From Puccinellia tenuiflora (lineage: Eukaryota > Streptophyta > Magnoliopsida > Poales > Poaceae), in assembly GCA_012064385.1 (NCBI GenBank), contig QRDG01001356.1, positions 164,080 through 228,079 on the forward strand: a DNA stretch of 64,000 nt, read 5' to 3'. The stretch's first letter is position 1. Each line of letters starts with the position of its first letter. Shown here piece by piece: positions 24,901 through 35,200 of the stretch. Made by a program: the position numbers and the translations under genes. The notes beneath the pieces are model-generated. The model was not told the origin of the DNA. It saw only the letters and a list, made by a program, of their open reading frames with translations, and ran no database searches.

Positions 24901-25219
24901 TATTTCAAAAGAACTCACATGCATTTTGGGGTCCTTTTTAAATTATTTAATTGGGAATTTGATTTACTTTGCAAGATTTATATTTGTAACTCTAGGAACT
25001 TCCTGGACAATTTGGAAGCTCAAGAATATTTTTCGTTTTGCCAAATTGAGCAATTGAAATTGGTTTGGAAATTTGGGAGAGTGTTTGTTACCCTTTTTAA
25101 AAAATTTCCAATTGTTGCTTTATTAAACTTAGAAATTTAGAATGTATGCCATGATGCTAGTGCAATGCAAAAGTGAAAATTTGGTTCAAATTTTACAGTA
25201 CGAAACTGGGGCTGTTACA
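21990..25219 (-). repeat. LTR segment C: 3' LTR of the truncated chromovirus
   Basis: On the minus strand it starts TGTAACAGCCCCAGTTTCG at 25219, directly after a purine tract, so it is the 3' LTR of the coding remnant at 25220-27593. Its distal end is cut at 21990 against segment B. It contains a 113-bp tandem repeat at 23631-24005 and is diverged from segment A although clearly homologous. The short frames here do not resemble genes. Confidence 0.75.
23631..24005 (+). repeat. 113-bp tandem repeat (3.3 copies) in LTR segment C
   Basis: Units start TCGGTACTTCCGGCTAAC. The same base of the GTCGGTAC word falls at 23634, 23747, 23860 and 23973, an exact 113-bp period. Each unit carries several near-palindromic GGTACTTCCGG words. 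It replaces the GGCCGGCC module seen in segments A and B. Confidence 0.85.
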
Positions 25220-25231
25220 AATCTACCCCCC

Positions 25232-26302
25232 TTACAGGAATCTCGTCCCGATATTCTTGGCTTGAGTGAAGAAGGCGGGATATTCCCGACGAAGACTAGT
25301 TTCACACTCCCAGGTTGCTTCTTCTTCAGAATGGTTCGACCACTGGATCTTGAGGAACTTGATGGTCTTGTTACGAGTCTTCCTTTCCGCTTCATCCAAG
25401 ATGGGGACAGGATGCTCACAGTAAGTCAGATCCTTCTGGATGTCCAACACTTCATGATCAACCCCACGAATAGGATCTTTGAAGCAACGACGGAGTTGAG
25501 AGACATGAAACACATCATGCACATCCGGGAAATTTGATGGTAGCTCGAGCTGGTAGGAGAGATCTCCTCGCTTGGCTAGGACGGTGAAAGGACCAACAAA
25601 GCGAGGTGCCAATTTTCCCTTGATCCCGAAACGATGAACGCCTCGGAGGGGAGAGACTCGAAGATAGGCTTTGTCACCGATTTCATAGTGAACCTCCTGA
25701 TGATGTTTATCATAGTAGCTCTTTTGCCTAGACTGGGCAATCTTCAGATTCTCCCGAATGATACGGACTTTCTCTATAGCCTCATTGATCACATCAGTAC
25801 CAAAGAGTGTCCTCTCTCCGGTTTCAGACCAATTTAGCGGAGTCCGACATTTCCTCCCATAGAGGACCTCAAATGGGGCCATCCGCAGACTAGCTTGGTA
25901 GCTATTGTTGTAGGAAAATTCTGCGAATGGTAGGAATTTCTTCCAACCCTTGCCGAAAGAGATTACACATGCCCGAAGCATGTCCTCTAGGATTTGGTTT
26001 ACCCTTTCAGTATGTCCATCAGTTTGGGGGTGGTAGGCTGTACTAAAGTTGAGACGGGTTCCCATAGCATTTTGGAAACTCTGCCAGAATCTGGATACGA
26101 ATAGACTCCCACGGTCTGATATAATCCTCAGAGGAACACCATGTAGAGGAACAATTCGGGCAGCGTACAACTCAGCCAATTGCTTCGCAGTTATATCCTC
26201 GCGAACGGTAAGGAAATGAGCGACCTTGGATAGACGGTCGATGATGACCCAGATGGCATTATTACCCTTTTGTGACTTTGGAAAGCCAGTAATGAAGTCC
26301 AT
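25232..26302 (-). pseudogene. Integrase core plus chromodomain of chromovirus pol
   Basis: An open frame of 356 codons. The integrase catalytic core begins MDFITGFPKS, with VIIDRLSKVAHF, then RIISDRGSLFVSRFWQSF (second acidic residue) and HPQTDGHTERVNQ (third). The C-terminal GPF/Y-like stretch is GPFTVLAKRGDLSYQLELP and the chromodomain-like tail is FLKIQWSNHSEEEATWE...LRREYPAFF. Chromodomain integrases of this lineage are thought to direct insertion to heterochromatin. The start is not a natural one: the pol frame arrives from the right and is broken near 26302 by a one-base loss. All catalytic acidic positions appear kept, but without RT this copy is dead. Confidence 0.85.
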
Positions 26303-26705
26303 CCCACTTCATCCCACTTCCACTCGGGAATAGCTATGGGGCGAAGAGTACCCGCTGGCCTTTGATGTTCAGCCTTCACACGGCGACATACGTCACATTC
26401 AGCAACGTACTCGGCAATCTCTCGCTTCATGCAAGACCACCATAATTGACGGTGAAGATCTTTGTACATCTTGGTACTACCCGGATGAATGGAAATGGGT
26501 GATTCATGAGCTTCTGAGAGTATCAACCCTTTGGTATTCCCACTCTTGGGTACCACCAGACGGTCACCAATGTAGACAACAGCGTTGTCATCAACAGAAA
26601 AATAATTAGCCTTCCCACTAGCTATTTTCTCTTTGATTTCTAGGATGCCAGCATCTTGCAGTTGGACTGCCTTGATTTCATCCTCAAGAGTGGATTTGAT
26701 ACAGT
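26303..26705 (-). pseudogene. Integrase HHCC zinc-finger region (frameshifted)
   Basis: Minus-strand frame with GDRLVVPKSG, then HESPISIHPGSTKMYKDL (the two histidines) and CDVCRRVKAEHQRPAG (the two cysteines), ending IPEWKWDEVG. The next residues should continue into MDFITG, but one base is missing at the GTGGGATGG junction near 26302, so the frames separate. Upstream of about 26705 the sequence jumps to the start of RT. Confidence 0.8.
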
Positions 26706-27593
26706 TGCACCAGCTAGCTGATCGAAGAGGTCATTTATCCGGGGAATGGGATACTTGTTTTTGATGGTTACCGAGTTCAGAGGCCGATAATCAACAACCA
26801 GACGAGGAACATTAGAATCCCTCTTCTTGACAAAGATTACAGGACAACCCCAGGGTTAGCTACTAGGCCGAATGAAATCCTTCTCCAACAGCTCATCAAT
26901 CTGTTTTCTTCAGCTCAGCCAACTCTTCCGCTGGCATGCGGTAGGGCCTTTTGGAAATCGGAGCAGTCCCCGGAACCAATTCGATGACAAACTCCACACT
27001 TCGATCAGGTGGCATGCTAGGCAATTCTTCAGCAAAGACATCAGGGAAATTACACACCACCCCTACCTCATGCATTTCAGGTGGGGTGATTCCTTCCATA
27101 AAGTATAGACTGATCTCTGGAGAGAGAGGAGTAGCAGTGGATGGAGTTGTGGATGAAGGGGACCAGTAACTCACTAGCCCGACGGTTGGGTGGATCACTG
27201 TGACAGACTTGGCAGCACAGTTCAAGTTAGCCTGATATTTGGCTAGCCAGTCCATGCCCAGAATGACATCTAGACCATCTGACTTCAGGGCCATCAGCAG
27301 GAACGGAAAGGACCAATAGCCTATGGAAATCTGGACCTCCGGAGCAATCCAGTTAGTGTGCCAACTAGAGCCTGGTGTTTTAACCACTAGAGGGGAGTCC
27401 ATGACCACAAACGGTATTTGATAGCTATGTGCGAAAGCTATGGATATGAATGAATGCGATGCTCCAGAATCAAACAAGACTGAAGCTATATATTCATTAA
27501 TTCGAAGCGTACCCATGAGAACACTAGGGTCCTCTTCAACTCCTTCAGCAGAGACGTGGTTCAGACGACCACGGCTGACAGTTGTCATGGTAT
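26706..27593 (-). pseudogene. Retropepsin-like protease and N-terminal RT fragment
   Basis: The frame covering 26896-27593 holds NHVSAEGVEEDPSVL, the protease active site LFDSGASHSFIS, VILGMDWLAKYQ, then the RT lead-in FPDVFAEELPSMPP and KRPYRMPAEELAELKK. A shifted frame continues to VKKRDSNVPRLVVDYRPLNS and PIPRINDLFDQLAGA near 26710. There it stops abruptly and resumes in the pre-integrase linker. RT motifs from the catalytic YVDD onward and the whole RNase H are gone, a loss of roughly 1.3-1.5 kb judged from usual pol length. Confidence 0.8.
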
Positions 27594-28091
27594 TGTCGAA
27601 TCTAGCCGCGGCAGGGTGGCATCGAGCTAGGTAGAGAGAGGGGTTTAGGAGACGTGGGGTATTTCGGCGACGGGATGACAAAGGGTTTACCCAGCTTCGG
27701 ATATCGCAACGGTGGCGAAACCCTACGTGCTGCTATAATTCACTATAGGGCAATATACGCCGAGTACAATGAAAGGTGTGTTAGAGCTTGCCCTGAGGCG
27801 TCCCTTAGGCCGGCTTATAAGGGCGTCCGGACCTAGGGCTTACAGGAGGAAACCTAACCGACTAAGTCACAGAGTTCTACTCTAATCCGGCTTGGGCCCT
27901 GCCTTGTGGGCTAAGTCTTCCGCAATGCAGGCCGGCTTCTGGAACCTTCCCTTAGCCGGATGGGCCTCTTGCGCTTCATCGTACTGGGCCGCCCGGTAAG
28001 CCGGATTTCGACTTACCACCACTATGGGCCACCCTGGTACGCTGGCTATTAGTCTTCTTCGTGAAGGTACCTGTTCGGCATAACCCCAACA
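27594..28091 (-). repeat. 3' LTR of a second gypsy element (D), minus orientation
   Basis: The right border is ATAACCCCAACA (28091), i.e. an LTR starting TGTTGGGG on the minus strand. It is followed by the purine tract TTTCGGGGGCTACTG read on the minus strand. The left border is set at TGTCGAATC (27594), where chromovirus homology stops. This resembles the LTR/tract layout of the gypsy element at 44493 (TGTTG start, CTCGGGGGCAAC tract), so it is probably the same broad lineage. Confidence 0.65.
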
Positions 28092-28591
28092 GTAGCCCCC
28101 GAAAAGCTTCAACTACTTCAGCAGCTGGCTTCAATCTTCCGGCAATGTGTTGTCCGGGAAATTCATCATCCGTCGTCAGTCTTGGAGCATTCCCAGAAAC
28201 CTCAAATCGTGCCGAACAGCTTTGTCGATTTCGGTGTGCCGGCTCTTCATGTCGAAAAGCACTTGAGTGCGTATTGACACGCGTCTGGTGATTTGACGGA
28301 TGTGTCAGACCCGGCAGATTGAGTGGAGTGGCATCTTTGAATGTAGGGGCTAGTTTTCGTTTTTCCCGCGCTAGAACCGAGGAGTCGGAGGGAAGGAAAA
28401 CGTCTCCAACGGCTCGATCCCGTGATGCGTGGCGAAAATATCGGCTCCGGACCGTTGCACATATCTCAGCACGCCCACTATTTAAGTTGGACGCCTCATC
28501 TTTGCCGCAGCTACCAGTCCATTAGCAACCCTAGCGCAGAGCTCCTCCAGATCTCATCTTCACCGAGCTCAAGTTCTTCTCTCCTCCGCTC

Positions 28592-29023
28592 ATGGCGTCC
28601 AGTGCCCCTAGCTCTCCTGTGGTCGACGCTCCGCCTCTCGATTCGGCGCCGCCGGCGGGTGGCTTGGCGTCCGGCGTCGCGGCCGCCGATTCCGCACCAT
28701 CTGCCGCTCCCTCTGCTTCTTCCCCTGCTCCGGTAGCCCCCTCCGCCGCAATCTCTGGGCGTGACGAGGTTGCCCTAGCTAAAGCTACAGCCGAAGCTGC
28801 GGCTACGGTTGCTTTGGCTTCCGCAGCCGCCGCCGATATGGCCGAAGAGGCCCGGACCACTGAAGAAGAAGAAGAGGAGGAAGCCGGCGACAACGAAGGC
28901 GCCGCCAATAACCCGACCCACAACTGGGGTTGCTCGGTGGTGGATGACGTCGAGCTGACGGGAATAGTAATGCCCCCAGATCGGTACTATGCAGATTTTA
29001 GCGTTCCAGCCAAATCCGCATAA
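28592..29023 (+). CDS. Antisense ORF (PF04195-like N-terminal part) of gypsy element D, truncated
   Basis: A 143-codon ORF antisense to element D, 500 bp from its 3' LTR. ATG 28592 (MASSAPSSPV) follows a plausible 5' leader with a TATTTAAG motif near 28479. Residues 1-100 are Ala/Ser/Pro-rich, followed by an acidic run (TTEEEEEEEAG), then HNWGCSVVDDVELTGIVMPP. That last segment resembles the start of the domain called 'putative gypsy type transposon' (PF04195), found in the intact counterpart at 45.9 kb. The rest of the domain is missing because CACTA DNA begins about 29030. The role of these ORFs is unknown. Confidence 0.5.
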   Translation: MASSAPSSPVVDAPPLDSAPPAGGLASGVAAADSAPSAAPSASSPAPVAPSAAISGRDEVALAKATAEAAATVALASAAAADMAEEARTTEEEEEEEAGDNEGAANNPTHNWGCSVVDDVELTGIVMPPDRYYADFSVPAKSA

Positions 29024-29079
29024 TAACGATCCTAAAGGACGCCCACCAGGCATAACGTGCACGTCGCAACACACACGTT

Positions 29080-29730
29080 ATGCGGGTGGAATTGTGATAA
29101 CATTACAACAGTTCTCGATGGAACCCACAAAAGAACATATATTTTGCGCCCAAAGGGTATCTTTAATTCTTTCCTCGAGATATTTTGCGCCGGCTTTCTT
29201 CGGCTTATTCCATTCTACAATGGTGATCGGGACCATGTCCCTAACAAGAACACCGCATTGAGCTACATATTTCGTGTAGATTCCTTCGGGTTTCTCCGGT
29301 TTGCCTTTTTATACTAACTTCGTCGATTGACAACTCTGCACCATCCGGCAGCTTTACCCCTTGGTTCGGGCCTCGTTTAGGGATTGACTTAGATGCAGTG
29401 GGCTAAAAGAAAAATGTTTCGTTAATAAGTGCAATATAAATCAATTAATGCATCTAGCTAGTGATCAACAAGACTAATATATACCTCGCCGGAGTTTTCT
29501 AATGGCACTTCTTCGTCGTTGTCGTCTCTGAAATTTTCTAACTCAACTCCCTCACTGGAGTCGTTCAAACATTTCGCGATGAAATCTTCGTCGTCTTCTT
29601 CGGCGGAATCTTCTCCATCAGAATTGGGTCCTGCAGCCCTATCATATATAATTGCTTGCATCCGGTCTTCATTCTCCTCGTCTCGGATGAAGGGGGCATC
29701 GTCTCGGGTGATGGGGGCGTCGTCCTCCAT
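29080..29730 (-). pseudogene. CACTA second-ORF fragment
   Basis: The first exon, 29730-29458, starts MEDDAPITRDDAPF and is strongly acidic. An intron ending TCTTTTAG leads to a second exon near 29400 with SIPKRGPNQGVKLPDG. After a frame change comes KYVAQCGVLVRDMVPI and VEWNKPKKAG. From memory of grass CACTA proteins, the CGVLVRD/PIT..EWN region is characteristic of the element's second ORF. Translation is interrupted by a frameshift near 29333 and the 3' part is missing past 29080, so it is a remnant. The function in transposition of this ORF type is not established. Confidence 0.6.
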
Positions 29731-29749
29731 AGCTCAATGTCACTGCAAA

Positions 29750-30550
29750 TTTTTAATTCATAGCAAACAACTTTAAATTTCATTGCAACTAAAAATAACA
29801 TTACTTTGATAAATTTTCAAACTTTGCTAAGTTTACTTATACACTAATGAAATAATTTTCAAACTTTGCTACTAAAATTTTCTAACTTAGCACTATTTCA
29901 AACTTAGGAATATTTCTAACTTAGCAATATTTCAAACCTAGCAATATTTCAAACTTTACTATGTTATCTAAATGACTTAGCAATATTTCTAACAAAATTG
30001 CTACACTAATAATAACCTAAAATAATTTTCAAACTTTGCTACTAAAATTTTAGGGCACTAACAATACACTAACAATTTTTCTACTAACAATTTTTTCTAC
30101 TAACTATTTTCTACTAACTATTTTTTCTACTAACTATTTTCTACTAACAATTTTTCAAACTTTACTATGTTATCTAAATGACTTAGCAATATTTCAAACT
30201 TGCTAAAATTGCTAAGTTTACAAAATTTGCTAAGTTTACAAAATTCTCTAACTTAGCAATATTTCAAAATTTGCTAAGTTTCAAATTTGCTAAAATTGCT
30301 AAGTTTACAAAATTTGCTACAAAATTTGCTAATAATAATCTAAACAATAATAATCTAAACTTTACTAATAAAATAATAATCTAAACAATAATAATCTAAA
30401 CTTTACTAATAAAATAATAATCTAAACAATAATAATCTAAACTTTATTAATAAAATAATTTTCTTATACACTAAATTTTCAACCTAAACATCAGTACTAA
30501 AAAATGAGCACTACTAATCAAAATAACAGTACTAAAAAAAAGAAAAAAAA
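29750..30550. repeat. AT-rich non-coding stretch with simple repeats
   Basis: About 800 bp of words such as CTAAGTTTACAAAATTTGC and CTACTAACTATTTT. An about 41-bp unit (AATAATCTAAACTTTACTAA) is repeated three times at 30330-30460. No ORF is seen. Confidence 0.7.
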
Positions 30551-30554
30551 CTAA

Positions 30555-30895
30555 CCTTTGCGGCGGCCGGAGCAGGGCTACGCGGCGGCCGGAGCAGGGC
30601 GTGGAGCAGGGCTACGCGGCGACTGCGGAGCAGGGCGTGGAGCAGAGGAGGGAGCAGGGCGTGGAGCAGAGGAGGGAGCGGCGACTGCGGCGAGGGAGGA
30701 GGCGATGGGCCGGAGCAGAGGACGGAGAGGCGATGGGCCGGGGCGGCGCGTCGTGGAGCGGAGCAGGGGTGGCGGAGGTCGACGCGGCGAGGGAGGAGGC
30801 GATGGCGCGGCCGCCGGCCGGAGCAGGGTCGCGTCGAGGAGGAGGCGTCGGCGGCGTCGAGGACTTGGCGATTTGGGGAGCGAGGCGTCGATCCC
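30555..30895. repeat. GC-rich minisatellite (GGAGCAGGGC)
   Basis: Irregular repeats of GCGGCCGGAGCAGGGC and GGAGCAGAGGAGGGAGC. Open frames exist on both strands, but they are simple-sequence translations of Gly/Arg/Ala and not genes. It may be the promoter-proximal GC-rich leader of the CACTA second ORF. Confidence 0.7.
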
Positions 30896-30904
30896 CTGCC
30901 ACTT

Positions 30905-31545
30905 AACCGTTCAAAACACCTTTAGTACCAGTTGTTCTCTACAACCGGTACTAAAGGGTCTTTAGTACCGGTTGTACAGAACAACCGGTACTAAAGTCAG
31001 TTTTGGGCCGCGGTGAAATTTCGCGCGTGAAGCCCACCCCTTTAGTACCGGTTGTACTTAACAACCGGTACTAATGGGCTTTTGATTTTTTTTCCTCTAG
31101 TTTCTTTTTTCTTTCTTATGTTTTCTGTTTTTTATATCTATTTGGTTTCTATTTGTTTTTTTCTCTAGTTTCTTTTTGTTTAATATATATTTAATTTAAT
31201 TGTCTAAAAAATTGTAATAATTATGTATGTATTTGTTTTCTGTTATCTATTATCTATTTGTCAACGTCAATACGTAGGGGGGACTCGTGTCCTCCCCAGC
31301 GCTGGGGTAGGACACGTATGTGACCAGGCAGCGCTGGGGGAGGACACACATGGCCAGGACAGCGATAGGGGAGGACACGTGACTGACACGAGTCGTGACC
31401 GCAAAGCTCGCCTTTAGTCCCGGTTGGTAACACCAACCGGGAGTAAAGAAGCACACAGATCGTGTGTTTCTTTCAAGCGCTTGTGAGCTGTTGGATCAGG
31501 GCCTTTAGTACCGGTTCGTGTTACCAACCGGGACTAAAGAAGCAC
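30905..31545. repeat. CACTA subterminal-type inverted repeats, internal block
   Basis: Paired words TTTAGTACCGGTTG and CAACCGGTACTAAAG occur at 30910-31075, and TTTAGTCCCGGTTGG/ACCGGGACTAAAG-type pairs at 31410-31545. Each pair can form a short hairpin. Between them, at 31280-31380, GGACACGTAT/GTCCTCCCC-type words around AGCGCTGGGG form further palindromes. Confidence 0.75.
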
Positions 31546-31668
31546 ACGGATCGTGTGTTTCTTTCAAGCACTTGTGAGCCGTTGGATCAGGGGTGTGTTT
31601 CTTTTGAGGGCTTGTGAGCTGTTGGATCTGCACACCCACCTCATACACAGGTACACCTTCTAATCGCC

Positions 31669-31676
31669 TATAAATA
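31669..31676 (+). promoter_or_regulatory. TATA box upstream of hairpin cluster
   Basis: TATAAATA in the context CGCCTATAAATAGCG, about 45 bp before the first hairpin. A transcript starting roughly 30 bp downstream (about 31705) would contain all three hairpins below. Confidence 0.5.
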
Positions 31677-31716
31677 GCGACGCCCCTGCAGCGAACGGCA
31701 CACAACGAGCGTCTAC

Positions 31717-31907
31717 CTTTGCCACCGAATCCAATGGTTGGATTTAGCCTACCTGCTGGCATGTTCCCTGGCATTATTGTTTTTGTCCTTGTTCGTCGGC
31801 CAGCCATTGGAGCCACCTCCTGTAGGTCGGTGAATAAGGACAACACAACGACGCTTGGAAACACAAGCCCTCAGGTAGGTTGAATCCAACCACTGGATTA
31901 GGGTGAC
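31717..31907 (+). ncRNA. Hairpin 1: long imperfect stem, MIRNA-precursor-like
   Basis: The 5' arm at 31720-31800 contains AATCCAATGGTTGGATT and CCTACCTG, then TTTTTGTCCTTGTTCGTCGG. The 3' arm (about 31822-31905) is its near-complement, with CAGGTAGGTTGAATCCAACC, ACTGGATTAGG and GGTCGGTGAATAAGGAC. The stem is about 80 nt with a loop of about 20 nt. Most mismatches against perfect pairing are G:U-compatible when read as plus-strand RNA. Structure was judged by eye, without a folding computation. Confidence 0.5.
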
Positions 31908-31980
31908 ACAATGATGAATTGCCGAGGAGGTGGGAGTGGTGGTGGTGGAAGTGGTAGCCATGCCCCTCGGTCGGAGCCAA

Positions 31981-32066
31981 GCAGTGGCAAGGCGCTCTGA
32001 TGATCTACAACATTCCCAACACTTTTTGGGATGGTCGTTAGATCATCAGAGACGTCTTGCCGCTGT
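31981..32066 (+). ncRNA. Hairpin 2: 86-nt MIRNA-precursor-like stem-loop
   Basis: Arm CAGTGGCAAGGCGCTCTGAT-GATCTA (31982-32007) pairs with TAGATCATCAGAGACGTCTT-GCCGCTG (32039-32065). There is one bulge and two non-Watson-Crick positions. The inner part ATTCCCA/TGGGATGG extends the stem to a loop of about 8 nt. Confidence 0.5.
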
Positions 32067-32160
32067 GGATCGAAGGTCGATTTAAAATGGGTAGGCTTCT
32101 CTCCAGTTTTTGTTCTATCTAGGAATCCTTCAGTTCATCGGCCGAATACAAATCATTCGG

Positions 32161-32236
32161 ATTCCCGTCATACAGCCAAACGGTGCATTTGATATGCAGG
32201 CACTCACGAGCCACCGTTGGGCTGTATGACGGGGAA
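32161..32236 (+). ncRNA. Hairpin 3: 76-nt MIRNA-precursor-like stem-loop
   Basis: Arm CCCGTCATACAGCCAAACGG (32164-32183) pairs with CCGTTGGGCTGTATGACGGG (32214-32233) with a single internal mismatch. The loop is about 27 nt. The 3' arm core GTTGGGCTGTATGA reminds me of wheat miR9666-type mature sequences. That is recollection, not a search, and needs checking in miRBase. Confidence 0.5.
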
Positions 32237-32296
32237 ACCGTGTGCATTTGATAAAAGGTTTAATACATTAATTATTACACATCACGAACAACATCC

Positions 32297-35200
32297 CTAT
32301 CTAGTGTTCACTTGTTTCTTCGTGTGTGTCCCTTTCTTCTGATTGCGCCATAGCCATGGACAATCTTCATCATTTAACACGATGCTTGGGTCAGTTTTCA
32401 CTTTGAAGGGCGGAATTTCATTAAACTTATTGTAATCTTCTGACATGTCTGTCTTGTCCTCCACTCCCACGATGTTTCTTCTCCCTGAAAGAACTATGTG
32501 GCGCTTTGGCTGGTCGCATGATGTATCGGCTCGCTTATCTTTTCTTTTTTTTAGTCTGGAAGACATGTCCTTCACATAGAAAACCTAAGCCACATCATTG
32601 GCTAGGACGAATGGCTCGGTGTGGTACCCAAGATTGTTGAGATCCACTGTAGTCATTCCATACCGCCGGTCCATCTCTACCCCGCCTGCCAGGTTGACCG
32701 ATTTGCACTGAAACAAAGGGATCTTAAAAGAAGGTCCATAGTCAAGTTCCATATCTGCTGTATGCAACCATAATATGTGTCCTTTGTCCCATCGTCGTTC
32801 GTTGCATCAAAGCGGACACCACTGTTTTGGTTAGTGCTCTTTTTGTCTTGGGTTTCCGTGTAAAATGTATTCCCCTTTATCTCGTACCCTTGGAAAGTCA
32901 ATATAGTCGAAGATGGTGACTTGGCCAACAAGTATAGCTCATCTCCAACAGTGGTGTTATTAATGAGATGTGTACGCAACCAACTGCCAAAAGTTTCCAC
33001 GTGCTTTCCTTTAATCCAGAAGTTACTCTGCTCCGGGTATTCGGAGCGTAAAATATCCATGTGTTTCACGATATACGGAGCCACCAATCTGGAATTTTGT
33101 AGAACTGTGTAGTGTGCTTGAGTGAAAGAATGCCCGTCCATACTTCTTGTTGCTTTCTTTCCTAGCGTGCCTTTTCCACGCAGTCTCCCCTCATGGCGCA
33201 ATTGAGGAACACCGGTGGGCTTAAGATCAGGAATAAAGTCAACACAAAACTCAATGACCTCCTCTGTTCCATAGCCCTTGGACATGCTTCCTTCTGGCCT
33301 AGCACAGTTATGAACGTATTTCTTTAAGACTCCCATGAACCTCTCAAAGGGGAACATGTTGTGTAGAAATACAGGACCGAGAATAGAAATCTCTTCGACT
33401 AGGTGAACTATGAGGTGCGTCATAATATTGAAGAAGGACGGTGGAAACACCAACTCGAAGCTGACAAGACATTGGACCACATCCTTCTGTAAACTTGGTA
33501 GAGTTGCTGGATCGATTACCTTCTGAGAAATTGCATTGAGTAATGCACATAGCTTCACAATGGGTACTCGAACGTTTTCCGGTAGAAGCCCCCTCAATGC
33601 AACCGGAAGTAATTGTGTCATAATCACGTGGCAGTCATGAGACTTCAGGTTTGGAACCTTTCTCTGCCATGTTTATTATTCCCTTTATATTCGACGAGTA
33701 GCCAGAAGGGACCTTGATACTGCTCAGGACTTGAAAAAATATCTCCTTCTCTTCTTTGGTAAGAGCGTAGCTGGCAGTACCTTGATACTTTGCATTCTGG
33801 TTGTCTCTTTCGTGCGTACGTTGCTGGTCCTGCCGTGCATCCATTGTATCTTTCGTCTTCCCATACACGCCTAAGAAGTTTAGCAGGTTCACGCAAAGAT
33901 TTTTCGTCACGTGCATCACGTCGATTGCAGAGCGAACCTCTAGGATTTTCCAATAAGGTAAATCCCAAAATATAGATTTCTTTTTCCACAAGGGTATGTG
34001 CTTGTTTGCGTCTTCAGAACAGATAGACTGCCAGGACCCTTTCCAAAGATTACTGCTAAATCCTTGACCATGCCATATATAACATCACCATCAGGCCGTG
34101 TACGCTTTGTCCGTTATCTGCCTCACCTTGGAAATGCTTGTCTTTGTTTCTTACGTGATGCCTGTTTGGAAGAAATCGACGATGCCCCAGATACACAATC
34201 TTGTTACCTAAATATATACTGTCAGTCTTATCTAAACAGTGCATGCATGCATTGTATCCCTTGTTCGACTGTCCTGAAATGTTACTAAGAGCAGGCCAAT
34301 CATTGATGGTTACAAACAGCAACGCTCGTAGGCCAAATTCCTCCTGTTTGTACTCATCCCACACACGTACGCCTTCGTCAGACCACAACTGTAAAAGTTC
34401 GTCAACTAATGGCCTCAGATACACATCAATGTCGTTGCCGGGTTGCTTCGGGCCTTGGATAAGCACTGGCATCATAATATACTTTTGCTTCATGCACAAC
34501 CAAGGAGGAAGGTTATAGATACATAGAGTCACGGGCCAGGTGCTATGACTGCTGCTCTGCTCCCAAACGGATTCAAGCCATCTGTACTTAGACCAAATCT
34601 TAAGTTCCTTGCGTCAGCTGCAAAATGCCCAAACGCACTGTCGATGTTTCTCCACTGAGACCCATCAGCGGGGTGTCTCAGCATCTCGTCTTCCTTACGG
34701 TCTTCTTTGTGCCATCGCAACAACTTGGCATGCTCTTTGTTTCGGAACAAACGTTTCAACCGTGGTATTATAGGAGCATACCACATCACCTTCGCGGGAA
34801 CCCTCTTCCTGGGGCTATGCTCGCCCTCAACATCACCTGGGTCATCTCGCCCGATCTTATACCGCAATGCACCGCATATCGGGCATGCATTCAAGTTCTC
34901 GTACTTCTCACCGCGGTAGAGGATGCAGTCATTGATGCATGCATGTATCTTCTCCACCTCTAATCCAAGAGGGCAGACAATCTTCTTTGCTTCGTATGTA
35001 TTGTGGGGCAATTCATTATTCCTTGGAAGACTCTTCTTAAATATTTGTAGCAACTCTTCAAATGCCTTGTCAGATATTCCATTCTTTGCCTTCCACTGCA
35101 GCAATTCCAGGGTGGTACCCAGCTTTTTCTGGCCATCTTCACAATTTGGGTACAACAATTTTTTGTGATCCTCTAACATGCGCTCCAACTTCGACCACTC

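Larger units (their letters stand above)
25220..27593 (-). mobile_element. Truncated chromovirus (Ty3/gypsy) coding remnant
   Basis: Minus-strand order from right to left is protease, start of RT, (deletion), integrase zinc finger, integrase core, chromodomain, polypurine tract, 3' LTR. The tract region reads CGGGACGAGATTCC followed by TAAGGGGGGTAGATT and TGTAACA. Gag and the 5' LTR are missing on the right, where another gypsy LTR begins at 27594. The element cannot be autonomous. Confidence 0.85.

Noticed and set aside
27594..28091. Treating this as the chromovirus 5' LTR
   Set aside because: Its ends (TGTTGGGG) and tract do not match segment C (TGTAACAGCCCC), and a purine tract lies on its right, so it is the 3' LTR of a different element.
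30558..30965. 135-codon Gly/Arg frame
   Set aside because: Translation of a GGAGCAGGGC minisatellite; the opposite strand is open as well.
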